Shown here piece after piece: positions 17,507-25,516 of a DNA stretch of 64,000 nt. The stretch covers positions 3,224,001 to 3,288,000 of the forward strand of contig NZ_JAMZEC010000001.1 of NCBI RefSeq assembly GCF_024172185.1, in the 5' to 3' direction. Position numbers and translations under genes: made by a program. Source of the stretch: Nonomuraea roseoviolacea subsp. carminata (lineage in GTDB: Bacteria; Actinomycetota; Actinomycetes; Streptosporangiales; Streptosporangiaceae). The notes below the pieces were generated by a model. The model saw only the letters and a list, made by a program, of their open reading frames with translations, made no database searches and was not told the origin of the DNA. Within the stretch, counting starts at the first letter, position 1, and each line of letters begins with the position of its first letter.

Positions 17507-18243
17507 GCCTCCAGGTGGCTTGGTGCCGGGTGGGCCCCGGCGTTGCGGTCCAAGCGTCCCGGGAACTGGTGGGCGGGCGATCTCGCGAATGGCGTTCTGT
17601 GGACAGGGGAAGTGACGGGGGCATGGCTGTGGATATCTCTGGCTGAAGGATCAAGAGGGGTTCGGGCCATCTCGCGGCAGCGTCGGCTCGGGCGAGGCGC
17701 CGCTTCGGTCGCCCTCGACCGCCCAAGCAGCCGCCGCCGGCGCGGTGACCAGGGCCATCGGCACGCGGGCCCTGGCCAGCCAGTACGGTTCGCTCTTCGA
17801 GGCATGATCGTTTGATCCTCGGCCCCACCGTCAGGTGGGCCGACCAGATCAGCGGTCCTGCGCAGGCCCCCGCTATACCCGCGATGACGCCGGATTCCAC
17901 GCTGGTGTCCCGGCGGGCCGTCCTCACTGCCACGATGGCGGTCAGCGGCACCGCGACCACCGCGTCCAGCAGCATGGCGAAGGCACCCAGGTCGGGTTCC
18001 GCGAGAAACGCATGCGTCCGCGGCGGACGGAACTTCTCGGATCACCAGCAGGAGAGAGGTGATCCGCGCATGTCGGCGTAACGAGCCGCGCCCGGGTGAG
18101 GGACGACGGGGCGGTACCCGGGTCAGGGAAGGAGCGGGCGGTTCGGGTCATCGGAGGACCCGGCGGCATCCGGGTCAGAAGCAGACGCGACGGTATTCGG
18201 GGGCTGGAAGGACCGGGCGACTCAGGGAGGGCGTGCTCCTTGG
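17507..18243. other. 737-bp gap inside the Tad locus, possible decayed ORF
   Basis: In most actinobacteria tadC and the pilin gene abut; here 737 bp separate them. On the minus strand a frame near 18,020-17,800 shows high GC3 and hydrophobic content (MLLDAVVAVPLTAIVAV... from an ATG at 17975), then loses codon bias after about 17,800 and stays open into tadE's frame. It could be a decayed or short membrane gene. No homologue recognised. Confidence 0.35.
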
Positions 18244-19128
18244 TCAGGGGAGGACGATCGTGGATGCCAGGCCGGCCACAACGGGGATGATGCCGAGGAG
18301 GACGAACGCCGGGAGGAAGCACAGGCCGAGGGGTGCCACCGCCTTGACGCCGACGCTTCGGGCGGCGGCGACAGAGGTCGCCCGGGCCGCCTCGCGGGCG
18401 TCGTCCGCCACGCGCATGAGGACTTGCGCCACCGGGGCGCCGCTCGCCGCGGCGCGGGTCATGGCTCGGGCCAGTTGACCCGTGGAGGGGTCCCCAGCGA
18501 GGTGCGCCCAGGTCGGCTCAGGGTCGGCACCGAGCCGGAGCTGTGTGCTCACCCAGGAGAGGCGCTGACCGAGGGGGCCCGCGACCGCGTTGGCGGCGAT
18601 CTCGGTGGCGGCGCCGACGGGTCGGCCCGCGATGAGGCAGGCGGCCATCAGGTCTGCGGCGAACGGCAGATCGGCGGTGATCTGCTCCTGGGCGCGTCGG
18701 GTCGCGGGGTCCTGTCGGCGGTGCATCGCGACACCGGCTACGGGGACGGCCAGCAGGCCGGCTACGGCTCCTGGAACGCCGCCGATCATGAGGGCGGTCA
18801 TTGCGCCTGCGGCCACGCTGATGATCACGGTGCGGCGGTCTGGGCGTCGTCGTGGCGTGGATCGTGAGGTCGCGGCCACCCAGCTGGGGAGAGGTTGTGG
18901 ATCTTCTACTGCTGGGTCCCGGTTGTGTTCTTGGCGCGCGTTGCCGTTGAGGAGCACTTCGTCAGCTCGACTGGGTGTTTGGAGAGATTTGTGTGGCGAC
19001 GGTTCCTTGGCTGCGGGAAGGGTTTCTGGTCGGGGAAGTAGCGTGATCAGCCGCTCGGCTGGGGTCGTTGGGGAGATGTACAGCCACACGGCCAGGCCGG
19101 TGCACAGAGCGGACAGGAGGGGCAGCAT
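18244..19128 (-). CDS. TadC-type inner-membrane platform protein
   Basis: This 294-aa GspF-domain protein begins MLPLLSALCTGLAVWLYIS, then a variable cytoplasmic region, a pair of helices (VIISVAAGAMTALMIGGVPG), the T2SS-F core (LPFAADLMAACLIAGRPVG... LARAMTRAAASGAPVAQVL) and a final helix pair (APLGLCFLPAFVLLGIIPVV). It would form the assembly platform with TadB above the CpaF ATPase. ATG 19128 is chosen because codon bias and the signal-like helix begin there; the frame runs open to 19521 without support. Confidence 0.85.
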   Translation of the reverse strand: MLPLLSALCTGLAVWLYISPTTPAERLITLLPRPETLPAAKEPSPHKSLQTPSRADEVLLNGNARQEHNRDPAVEDPQPLPSWVAATSRSTPRRRPDRRTVIISVAAGAMTALMIGGVPGAVAGLLAVPVAGVAMHRRQDPATRRAQEQITADLPFAADLMAACLIAGRPVGAATEIAANAVAGPLGQRLSWVSTQLRLGADPEPTWAHLAGDPSTGQLARAMTRAAASGAPVAQVLMRVADDAREAARATSVAAARSVGVKAVAPLGLCFLPAFVLLGIIPVVAGLASTIVLP

Positions 19129-19615
19129 CGGTGGGTCCGATTCGGTCGGAGCGGTTGTCGGTGGGCCGTCGTGGAGGCATGGCGGTGGGGATGTCTGGTG
19201 GCCGGCGGTCGGCTCGTTGGGTGGGCGGCGGCCTGCTCGTTGGATGGGGGGGCGGTCGCTGAATGAGCGCGGGTATTCGGGTTGCCGCGCTGGAGAGCCC
19301 CCACCCTTACACGCTGTGGGTGGGTCACGGTGTCGCGTTCTGCATGAGTGCTGCGCCCTGGGTGCCCGGACAGGTCGGGTTGGGTGGCGACTGAGTCGGT
19401 TGGTTCCGGCTGGACTGGAGCCGTACTCCGCAGACGGTGGTGAGGCGAACTGTGTAGTCGTCGGTGCGGTCCACAGATGGGGGCTGTCGCCGCATCGTCT
19501 TGGGGTTGACGTGGGGGGCATGTATGTAGGCGGGTGTGTATTTCGTCAGGACTGCGCTCGTCAATGTTGATGAGTGAGGGGACGTCGTCTCGTTCACTGG
19601 TACGGACCGGCCCCG
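19129..19615. other. 487-bp gap between tadB and tadC
   Basis: No gene supported on either strand. A minus-strand frame at 19325-19597 has poor codon bias. The gap is unexpected because tadB and tadC normally overlap. Confidence 0.5.
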
Positions 19616-20332
19616 TCATGACGCTTGGGCCCGTTCGGCCATCCGGTGGGTCCACCACAGGCCGCAGGCGTCCAAGGCGATGCCGACGGCGAGGCAGGCG
19701 AGACCCGGGAGACTGCTGAACAGGAAGTCCAGTGGATGCATGTCCAGCGCCGCGGCCATGAGGATGCCGAGGATCGGCAGAGCGGCGAGCATTCTCGCCG
19801 TGGTGCGCGGGCCGGCGAGTTGGGCGGCGACGTCCTGCCTGTGGGCCTGGGCCGTGCGTAACGTGGATCCGACCCGGTCCACCAAGGCCGCCAGACCGGC
19901 TCCTGCCGTCACGCTGACCTCCCAGCACGCGGCCAGGCGGCGCAGTCCTTCGCCACCCTGGGCCGATGCCACTGACGCGAGGGCGCTCGCCACATCTCCG
20001 CCATCTCTCGCTGCTGCGACGACGGGCCGCAGTGCGTCCGGGTCGGGGAAGTCGACGGCTTCGAGGGCTCTGGTCAGGGCCTCCCCGGGGGTACGGCCCG
20101 CGGTGAGTTCGGCGGTCATGGACTGGCACAGCTCGATCGTGGCTCTGCGCCATACGTCGGCTCGCCTGGCTGGGCTTGGGCGCGTTGCCAGCCGTCGTAC
20201 GGACTGCCATAGGAAGGGGCGGCCGGGCGTGGTCGGGGAGATCATGCGACGTAGCCGGGTCTCGGCGGCCTCCGGGCCGGTGCACAGCCACACGGCGATG
20301 GTTGCGCACATCGCGGCCATGAGCGCGGTCAT
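19616..20332 (-). CDS. TadB-type inner-membrane platform protein
   Basis: A 238-aa T2SS-F protein: N-terminal helix MTALMAAMCATIAVWLC, cytoplasmic core with MTAELTAGRTPGEALTRAL and DVASALASVASAQGG, then two C-terminal helices (LAALPILGILMAAAL, LPGLACLAVGIALDACGLWW). It pairs with TadC. Start ATG 20332 fits the first helix. It lies 340 bp from cpaF with G-rich tandem repeats between. Confidence 0.85.
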   Translation of the reverse strand: MTALMAAMCATIAVWLCTGPEAAETRLRRMISPTTPGRPFLWQSVRRLATRPSPARRADVWRRATIELCQSMTAELTAGRTPGEALTRALEAVDFPDPDALRPVVAAARDGGDVASALASVASAQGGEGLRRLAACWEVSVTAGAGLAALVDRVGSTLRTAQAHRQDVAAQLAGPRTTARMLAALPILGILMAAALDMHPLDFLFSSLPGLACLAVGIALDACGLWWTHRMAERAQAS

Positions 20333-20369
20333 CGGTTTTGGTCTGTCCTTCCTGTGGTTGGGGAGTTGA

Positions 20370-20505
20370 GGGAGGGCGCCTCTCGGTTGGGGGTTAAGGC
20401 AGCGCCCCTCGGTGGGGGCTACGGGAGGGCGCCTCTCGGTGGAGGCTGAGGGGCAGCGCCCCTCGATGGGGGCTACGGGAGGGCCGCCCCTCGGTGGGGT
20501 TTTGG
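20370..20505 (+). repeat. Five alternating 26-30-bp repeats upstream of tadB
   Basis: Blocks of type GGGAGGGCGCCTCTCGGT alternate with GCAGCGCCCCTCGGTGGG, five in all, inside the 340-bp gap (20333-20673) between cpaF and tadB. Runs of G on the plus strand could form quadruplex-like structures; no gene is present. Confidence 0.8.
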
Positions 20506-20673
20506 GTGGCCTGCCGCTTGCTGGGCGGTTGAGTCAGGGTGCCGGGTGCGGCTGATCTGTGGCGTGGCTGGTTCGTTGTCGTGTTGCTCTCGTCAGCCCG
20601 TTCGGCGTCTCGCATGGCCATTCGCTGCTGACCTGGGGTGGCGGTACGGGCCGCCGTGTGGGGTACGGGATCG

Positions 20674-21828
20674 TCACGGCGGTGTCCTTGCCGCCAAGGC
20701 GTCGTAGCCGGGGCCGAAGTGGGAGCGGCCGTGCGCGTCGAAGCCCAGAGCCGGGACGGCCTCCACGAAGCCTGTGGGCGTACGGGACAGGAGGCAGATC
20801 TCCGCCACCCGGCGGCGGCCGTCCGTGCGTCCGCGTGTCAGGTGCACCACGACGTCCAGGGCCGCGGCGAGTTGGCTGTGGACGGCCTCTCTGGTCAGGC
20901 CGGCGGCGCAACCGAGCGCCTCCAGCCGTGGCGGCACGTCCGCCGCCGCGTTGGCGTGAAGGGTGCCGCAGCCGCCCTCGTGGCCCGTGTTGAGCGCCGC
21001 GAGCAGGTCGACCATCTCCGCGCCCCGTACCTCGCCCACCACGACCCTGTCCGGGCGCATGCGCAGCGCCTGCCGTACGAGATCGCGCAGTTCCACCCCT
21101 CCGGCTCCCTCCAGGTTGGCCGGACGGGACTCCAGGCGTACGACATGCGGGTGCAGAGGGCGCAGTTCGGCGGAGTCCTCCACGAGGAGCAGGCGCTCGC
21201 GGGGGTCTGCCAGCGACAACAGAGCCGACAGCAGGGTGGTCTTGCCCGTGCCGGTGCCGCCTGTGACCAGGAACGCGAGCCTCCCCGACACCATCGACGT
21301 CAGCACCGGGACCGCCGCGGGTGGCACGGTGCCCGCCTCGACGAGGCTTGCCAGCGTGAACGTGCGCTTGGGCGGTAGACGCAGCGACAGGCAGGTGCCG
21401 CCGGGAGCCACCGGAGGCAGGACGGCGTGCAGGCGGACGCCACCGGCGAGCCGGGCGTCCACGTAGGGGGAGGCGTCGTCCAATCGTCTGCCCGCCGCGG
21501 CGGCCAATCGCTGGGCCAGCCGGCGCACGGCCCCGTCGTCGGTGAAGGTGACCGAGGTACGGCGTAGCCCATGGCCGGTGTCGACCCATACCTCTCTCGG
21601 GCCGTTGACGAGGACGTCGGTGACGTCCGGCTCGGCCAGCAGAGGCTCCAGGGGGCCGGCGCCGATGAGGTCGGCGCAGAGCGCCCGGGCCACCGCCAGG
21701 ATCTCGGCGTCGCCGTACACGGACTTCTCCGCCCGGAGCGCCACGGCGACCTGGGCGGCGCTCGGCTCGACGCCTGCCCGTGCCAGGCGCACCCGCACGG
21801 CTTCGACTAGGTCGGGGGAAACGGTCAT
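20674..21828 (-). CDS. CpaF/TadA-type secretion ATPase
   Basis: The 384-aa VirB11-like ATPase that powers pilus assembly. N-terminal domain with IGAGPLEPLLAEPDVTDVLVNG; Walker A GGTGTGKTTLL; Asp box and Walker B (LLLVEDSAEL, RVVVGEVRGAEMVDLLAALN); His box GCGTLHANAA. ATG 21828 (MTVSPDLVEAVRVRL) is preferred over an open frame reaching 22101, because the extra 91 residues are low-complexity and lack homology. It is the third gene of the pilus locus by usual order. Confidence 0.9.
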   Translation of the reverse strand: MTVSPDLVEAVRVRLARAGVEPSAAQVAVALRAEKSVYGDAEILAVARALCADLIGAGPLEPLLAEPDVTDVLVNGPREVWVDTGHGLRRTSVTFTDDGAVRRLAQRLAAAAGRRLDDASPYVDARLAGGVRLHAVLPPVAPGGTCLSLRLPPKRTFTLASLVEAGTVPPAAVPVLTSMVSGRLAFLVTGGTGTGKTTLLSALLSLADPRERLLLVEDSAELRPLHPHVVRLESRPANLEGAGGVELRDLVRQALRMRPDRVVVGEVRGAEMVDLLAALNTGHEGGCGTLHANAAADVPPRLEALGCAAGLTREAVHSQLAAALDVVVHLTRGRTDGRRRVAEICLLSRTPTGFVEAVPALGFDAHGRSHFGPGYDALAARTPP

Positions 21829-22189
21829 GGCTCCGCGGCTTCCCTTCTGACTTGCTTCCGAGTTGCTGTGGTCTGTGTCTGTCTCTGCCTTGTCTGAGGT
21901 GTGGGTCTCTGTGACGTGCCTGTTGCTTGGTGGGCACCGCCGTGATCGTGCGGCGACTGGGGTCGCGGTCTCTGCGGTCGCGCCGTCCCCGTGGTTGCGC
22001 CGTGTCTGTGGTTGCGCCCTTCTGCGGTCTCTGTGGTCGCGGTCTCTGCGGGTTTGCGGCGCGGCGGGCGTGTGGCTGGGCTGGCGCGTTGGGTCGCCCA
22101 TCCGCTTTGGGTGGCCGTGACTTCGCGTGGAGGCGTTATGGCTTCCGCTGTGGCTTTGCGTTGCTGCTGTGCGGGGGCCCGTGCGCTGG
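21829..22189. other. 361-bp low-complexity gap between ssd and cpaF
   Basis: Composed of CTCTGCGGT/GTGGTTGCG words repeated at 21960-22060. The open minus-strand frame here encodes Arg/Thr/Ala low-complexity only. I see no gene. Confidence 0.5.
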
Positions 22190-23230
22190 TCATGCGGGGA
22201 GGAGGTCCGTGAGGAGGGCGGCGCAGGCGGTGCCCAAGGGGGTGCGCGGGCCGAGTTTCGGGAGTTCGCCGTGGTTGAGGGTGGCGGTCAGGCGGGGCTG
22301 GTCAGGGAGGCGACCGGCTACGGGGATGTGGAGGGAGGCGGTGATGACCTCCTCTTCCAGGACGCCTGGGCGGATCACGGCGCGGACGTCGGCTGCGTGG
22401 CGGGTGGTCTCCTCGAGCACCCGGGCGGCGGCCAGAACGCCCCGCACGTCTGCCGTGACCACCAGGAGGGTGATGCTCGCCCTGGCCAGGGCCTCGGCGG
22501 CGGCCGGGTCGATGTGGCGGGGCAGGTCCACGACGACGAGGTCGAAGCCCCGGTGGCCGGCTTCGAGGACGGAGCGCATCGCCTGGGCCGGGATGCGCCG
22601 GACCTCGTCGCGGGGGAACGAGAGCACGCTGAGCTCTCCGAACGCCGGTAGCGCCGCCTGAAGGGCCGTCGAGCTCACCCGGCCTTCCCGGGCCACGAGG
22701 TCGGTCCAGCGGGCGCCTCGTGTCTCCTCGTGACCGAGCAGGGCGTCTATGCCGCCGCCCAGCGGGTCGGCGTCGACCAGAAGGGTGCGCAGTCGTTCCT
22801 GGGAGGCCCTGAGCGCCAGGCAGGAGGACAGGACGCTCGCCCCCGCGCCTCCTCGACCGCCGATCACGCACAGGACCCTTCCGGCGCGCGGCTCCGGCTC
22901 CATCGCGTCGGCGAGTTCTTCCACCAGGCGGCGTTCGCCCGCGGGCAGGGTCACGACTGCCTGGGCGCCCACGGCTACACACTTGCGCCAGTTGTCGGGG
23001 TCGTCAGGCTCCTGGACGACCAGCAGCACGCGGTCTCTGGCGGGTGGAGCGGCGGCGGCCACCGCGTCGGCCAGGTCGTCTCCCACCAGCACCAGCGGGG
23101 CGGGGTTCCAGAGGGGGCGGGCGTGGGCGGGGGCATGGGCGACGTCCAGTTGCGCGCCTGCTGCGGCGGCTATGCGGACGAGGTCGTCGAGGAGGTCGCG
23201 GTCCTCGGTGATGACCAGTGGGCGGTGCAT
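22190..23230 (-). CDS. Ssd/TadZ-like ParA-family localisation protein
   Basis: A 346-aa protein with a CheY-like pseudo-receiver N-terminus (VITEDRDLLDDLVRIAAAAG) and a MinD/ParA-type C-terminal ATPase (VLCVIGGRGGAGASVLSSCLALR, VDADPLGGG, FDLVVVDLPRH). The P-loop is a deviant GRGGAGAS without the usual GK[ST] Lys, as in TadZ and the mycobacterial septum-site protein Ssd (Rv3660c). It heads the Tad locus and probably places the pilus machine at a cell site. Confidence 0.88.
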   Translation of the reverse strand: MHRPLVITEDRDLLDDLVRIAAAAGAQLDVAHAPAHARPLWNPAPLVLVGDDLADAVAAAAPPARDRVLLVVQEPDDPDNWRKCVAVGAQAVVTLPAGERRLVEELADAMEPEPRAGRVLCVIGGRGGAGASVLSSCLALRASQERLRTLLVDADPLGGGIDALLGHEETRGARWTDLVAREGRVSSTALQAALPAFGELSVLSFPRDEVRRIPAQAMRSVLEAGHRGFDLVVVDLPRHIDPAAAEALARASITLLVVTADVRGVLAAARVLEETTRHAADVRAVIRPGVLEEEVITASLHIPVAGRLPDQPRLTATLNHGELPKLGPRTPLGTACAALLTDLLPA

Positions 23231-23765
23231 CGGGGCCTCCCTGGGTTCGGGAGGTCCACCTTCGTGGGGAGGGCGGATGGGCGGTGCGGGCGAACGCGGT
23301 TCTGTGGAGGAGCGGGTGGTAGCGGGGGAGGTTGTGGATGACGGCGTGGGGGCGGGGCGACTTCTGGGCGACGCCGTGGGGACGCTGCGGGGACGCCATG
23401 GGGACGCCGTGGGGGCGCCGGGGGGCGCCGGGGGACGGGGCGACCTTCTGGATGACGGTGTGGGGCGGGGGATGAGCTGTGGATGACTTCGGGAGTCGCA
23501 GGGGGTTGGCGCAGGAGTGCTCAGCCGGCGAGCGGTTCTGCGCGGGCCCTGCTGGGCGAGGTGAGCGGGGTTCGGGCGAAGGTGAGCCTGCTCCGTGCGA
23601 AGGTGCGGGCGAGTGCAGCCGAGGCGAAGGCGGCTGTGCGCTGGCGTAGGAGGGAGCGCGGTCCCGGCGGAGGCGGCTGGGCCCCGCGGAGGATGTCGGT
23701 CTCCGTCATGAGCTACGGGTCACAAGGGACAGGCGCACTCGGAGGAGCCCGGAGGCGGGAAAAGG

Positions 23766-23800
23766 GGCGACCCCCGCCGGGGGGGAGAGCGGGGGTCGCC
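23766..23800. terminator. 12-bp perfect GC hairpin
   Basis: Arms GGCGACCCCCGC and GCGGGGGTCGCC (23766-23777, 23789-23800) flank an 11-nt loop. A second GC hairpin follows at about 23809-23832, then CCCGTTT. Two hairpins in a row suggest a terminator or attenuator; the transcript is unclear. Confidence 0.55.
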
Positions 23801-24008
23801 TGATCGGTCCGGCTCCGGGGGGGTAGAGCCGGTCCCGTTTCAGAAGAAAGCTTTCATCACATGACCGGAGCATGGCAAGGGACTCGCAAAGCAATCCCAC
23901 GCACACTCACTCCAGTTTCTGCGATACCTCCGTATGCTGCCCGATCGACTCGAGTTACGTCGAGGAGCAAACTCGCATTTTCGCCAAGTTTTTTTCGATC
24001 CAGCATAA

Positions 24009-24041
24009 CGATCACATAAAGACGATCACTCTATGTGATCG
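24009..24041. promoter_or_regulatory. 10-bp inverted repeat in AT-rich island
   Basis: CGATCACATA and TATGTGATCG form perfect 10-bp arms around a 13-bp spacer that itself contains CGATCAC. It looks like a regulator operator (a TGTGA/TCACA-like half site is included) or a small RNA hairpin. Confidence 0.5.
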
Positions 24042-24287
24042 TCACGGATTGGTAACCGGCGGGTATGCCCGCGCCCTCGGAAGGCCCTTCACGGAGTTGG
24101 CAAAGCTCTTGTTCCAAGGGGTTCCCATCAGGGCGGATCCGACGTACAAAGGTGTCACGGACCACTTGTCCGGGTGCGTCAGCTGGGCACCCACGCGCGA
24201 CCAGCCGCGGGAGGCGCGTCGAGACGGGCTTGACCCGATCCGACGAATAGAGGTGCACGCTTGGTAACCCAGCGTGACGTACCGGCA

Positions 24288-24315
24288 GACGGCGTCTCAT
24301 CCCAGAGACGCCGTC
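24288..24315 (-). terminator. Terminator hairpin after the Fic-like gene
   Basis: Perfect 11-bp stem GACGGCGTCTC/GAGACGCCGTC with a 6-nt loop, 77 bp downstream of the Fic-like stop on the minus strand. Confidence 0.75.
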
Positions 24316-24391
24316 CGCTATGTGCGAGGCCGCCACGGCTCCGGTGCGGTCACTCTCCGCGCAAGCGCACCGGATGTCATCAGCGCGGGGC

Positions 24392-25225
24392 TCAGCCGCG
24401 CTGCAGCGCCTCGCAGACCGCGGTCGCCTCACGCACGCCGAGGGTTACCGCGGAGGCACACTGCCGTACCCATTGCGCCACGCCCTCGCCCGTCCCCGTC
24501 AGGTAGGCGCGCAGCCCCTCCGCGTACGGCAGCTCCAGGTGCCCCACCTCGACGACCGCGAGCGACTTCGGGTCCAGCCCGTACTCCACGAGTGTCAGCC
24601 GCTCCGCGGCCCGCGCCACCACGCCGTCCGCCGTGCCGAACGGGCGCAGGACGGCCAGCTCGGCGTGCACCACGGCCGCCAGGACGATCGCAGGTGCCTT
24701 CGTCGGCGTGGCCAGCAGCTCGAACAGGCCCTCCATCCGGACGCCGGTCTCCTTCGCGCCCGGCGCCGGACCAAGGCCCAGGTCGCCGAGGTCGCCGTAG
24801 TCGCCGTCGAGGTCGAGCTGGTCGTCCCCCGAGGACGCCACAGGCGACGAGGCGTCGGCGCGTGGGCGGCCCAAACTCGCGGCGTCCGTCAGCCCCGCCG
24901 CGGCCACCGTGTGCAGCCGGGCCAGGACCTGCCGCGGCGCCTTGCGCCAGGTCGGCCCCAGCCGCCCCAGCTCCGCCGACGCCCGCAGCGCCCCCTGCAC
25001 GACCGGGTCATGGACCTCGTCCCGGCGCAGCGCGTCGAGCGGCACGTCCACGCCCTCGATGGCCGCCGAGGCGCGCGCGCCGCGCAGCGACGACTCCGCG
25101 GACACCGTCGGGCTGGCACGGCGCAGAACGCGGTGCCGGTACAGGAGGTCTACGGCCCGCCGGGCCTCCTCCACCGCCTCGGGGACGCCGGGGAGCCGCG
25201 CGATGACGGCCAGTGGGTCACTCAC
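24392..25225 (-). CDS. Fic-like protein with degenerate active site
   Basis: A 277-aa protein. The Fic core is recognisable: an inhibitory-like SSLRGARASAAIEGV segment, helices around RLHTVAAAG, and the motif region VLRPFGTADGVVARAAERL. Canonical Fic AMP-transferases have HxFx(D/E)GNGRxxR; here the catalytic His is replaced and GNGR reads as ADGV, so nucleotide transfer is unlikely. An acidic Asp/Gly/Leu linker (DLDGDYGDLGDLGLG) interrupts the domain near residue 140. The gene sits divergent from acs, as in other actinomycetes, and so is a conserved core gene rather than a toxin cassette. Start GTG 25225. Confidence 0.7.
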   Translation of the reverse strand: MSDPLAVIARLPGVPEAVEEARRAVDLLYRHRVLRRASPTVSAESSLRGARASAAIEGVDVPLDALRRDEVHDPVVQGALRASAELGRLGPTWRKAPRQVLARLHTVAAAGLTDAASLGRPRADASSPVASSGDDQLDLDGDYGDLGDLGLGPAPGAKETGVRMEGLFELLATPTKAPAIVLAAVVHAELAVLRPFGTADGVVARAAERLTLVEYGLDPKSLAVVEVGHLELPYAEGLRAYLTGTGEGVAQWVRQCASAVTLGVREATAVCEALQRG

Positions 25226-25424
25226 GGAACCAGACCTTACCCGTGAGTACTACCTGCTCCACGGGCCAACCCCCGGAATACGGCACCCGGCCGGACGGCC
25301 CCGCGAGAGGGCCCATAAACCGCCGCCATTAGGCTCCCCCCAGCTTTGTTCCATTTCGAAGTGGCAACGTTTCAATAGCTTTTGCCATGCATTTCCGATA
25401 ATCACACTGCGCTTCGCCCCTCTT

Positions 25425-25444
25425 GGTACAGACCTGTCTAGACC
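25425..25444. promoter_or_regulatory. Palindromic operator candidate upstream of acs
   Basis: A 20-bp near-palindrome of form GGTnnAGACnnGTCTnnACC lies 72 bp before the acs start, in the 291-bp divergent region shared with the Fic-like gene. Fourteen of twenty positions are symmetric. The cognate regulator is unknown. Confidence 0.5.
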
Positions 25445-25516
25445 TCTTGTGTGCGCACCCCGTGAGCTGGTGAAGTGGGACACGACCTAACAACCTGGCC
25501 ATAGAAGGAGCACGAG

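Larger units (their letters stand above)
23231..24287. repeat. 1.06-kb intergenic region: G-rich repeats, hairpins and an AT-richer island
   Basis: At 23368-23440 a GGGGACGCC-type word repeats four to five times. A minus-strand frame at 23521-23709 (62 codons, MTETDILRGAQPPPPG...) has fair GC3 and might be a small gene, but has no homologue I know. Hairpins follow at 23766-23800 and about 23809-23832. From 23872 to 24060 the DNA is clearly AT-richer than its surroundings and carries the palindrome at 24009-24041. The plus-strand frame across it has no codon bias. Confidence 0.5.

Noticed and set aside
23872..24267. 131-codon plus-strand ORF in the AT-rich island
   Set aside because: No ribosome site, no codon bias and no recognisable domain; palindrome lies within it.
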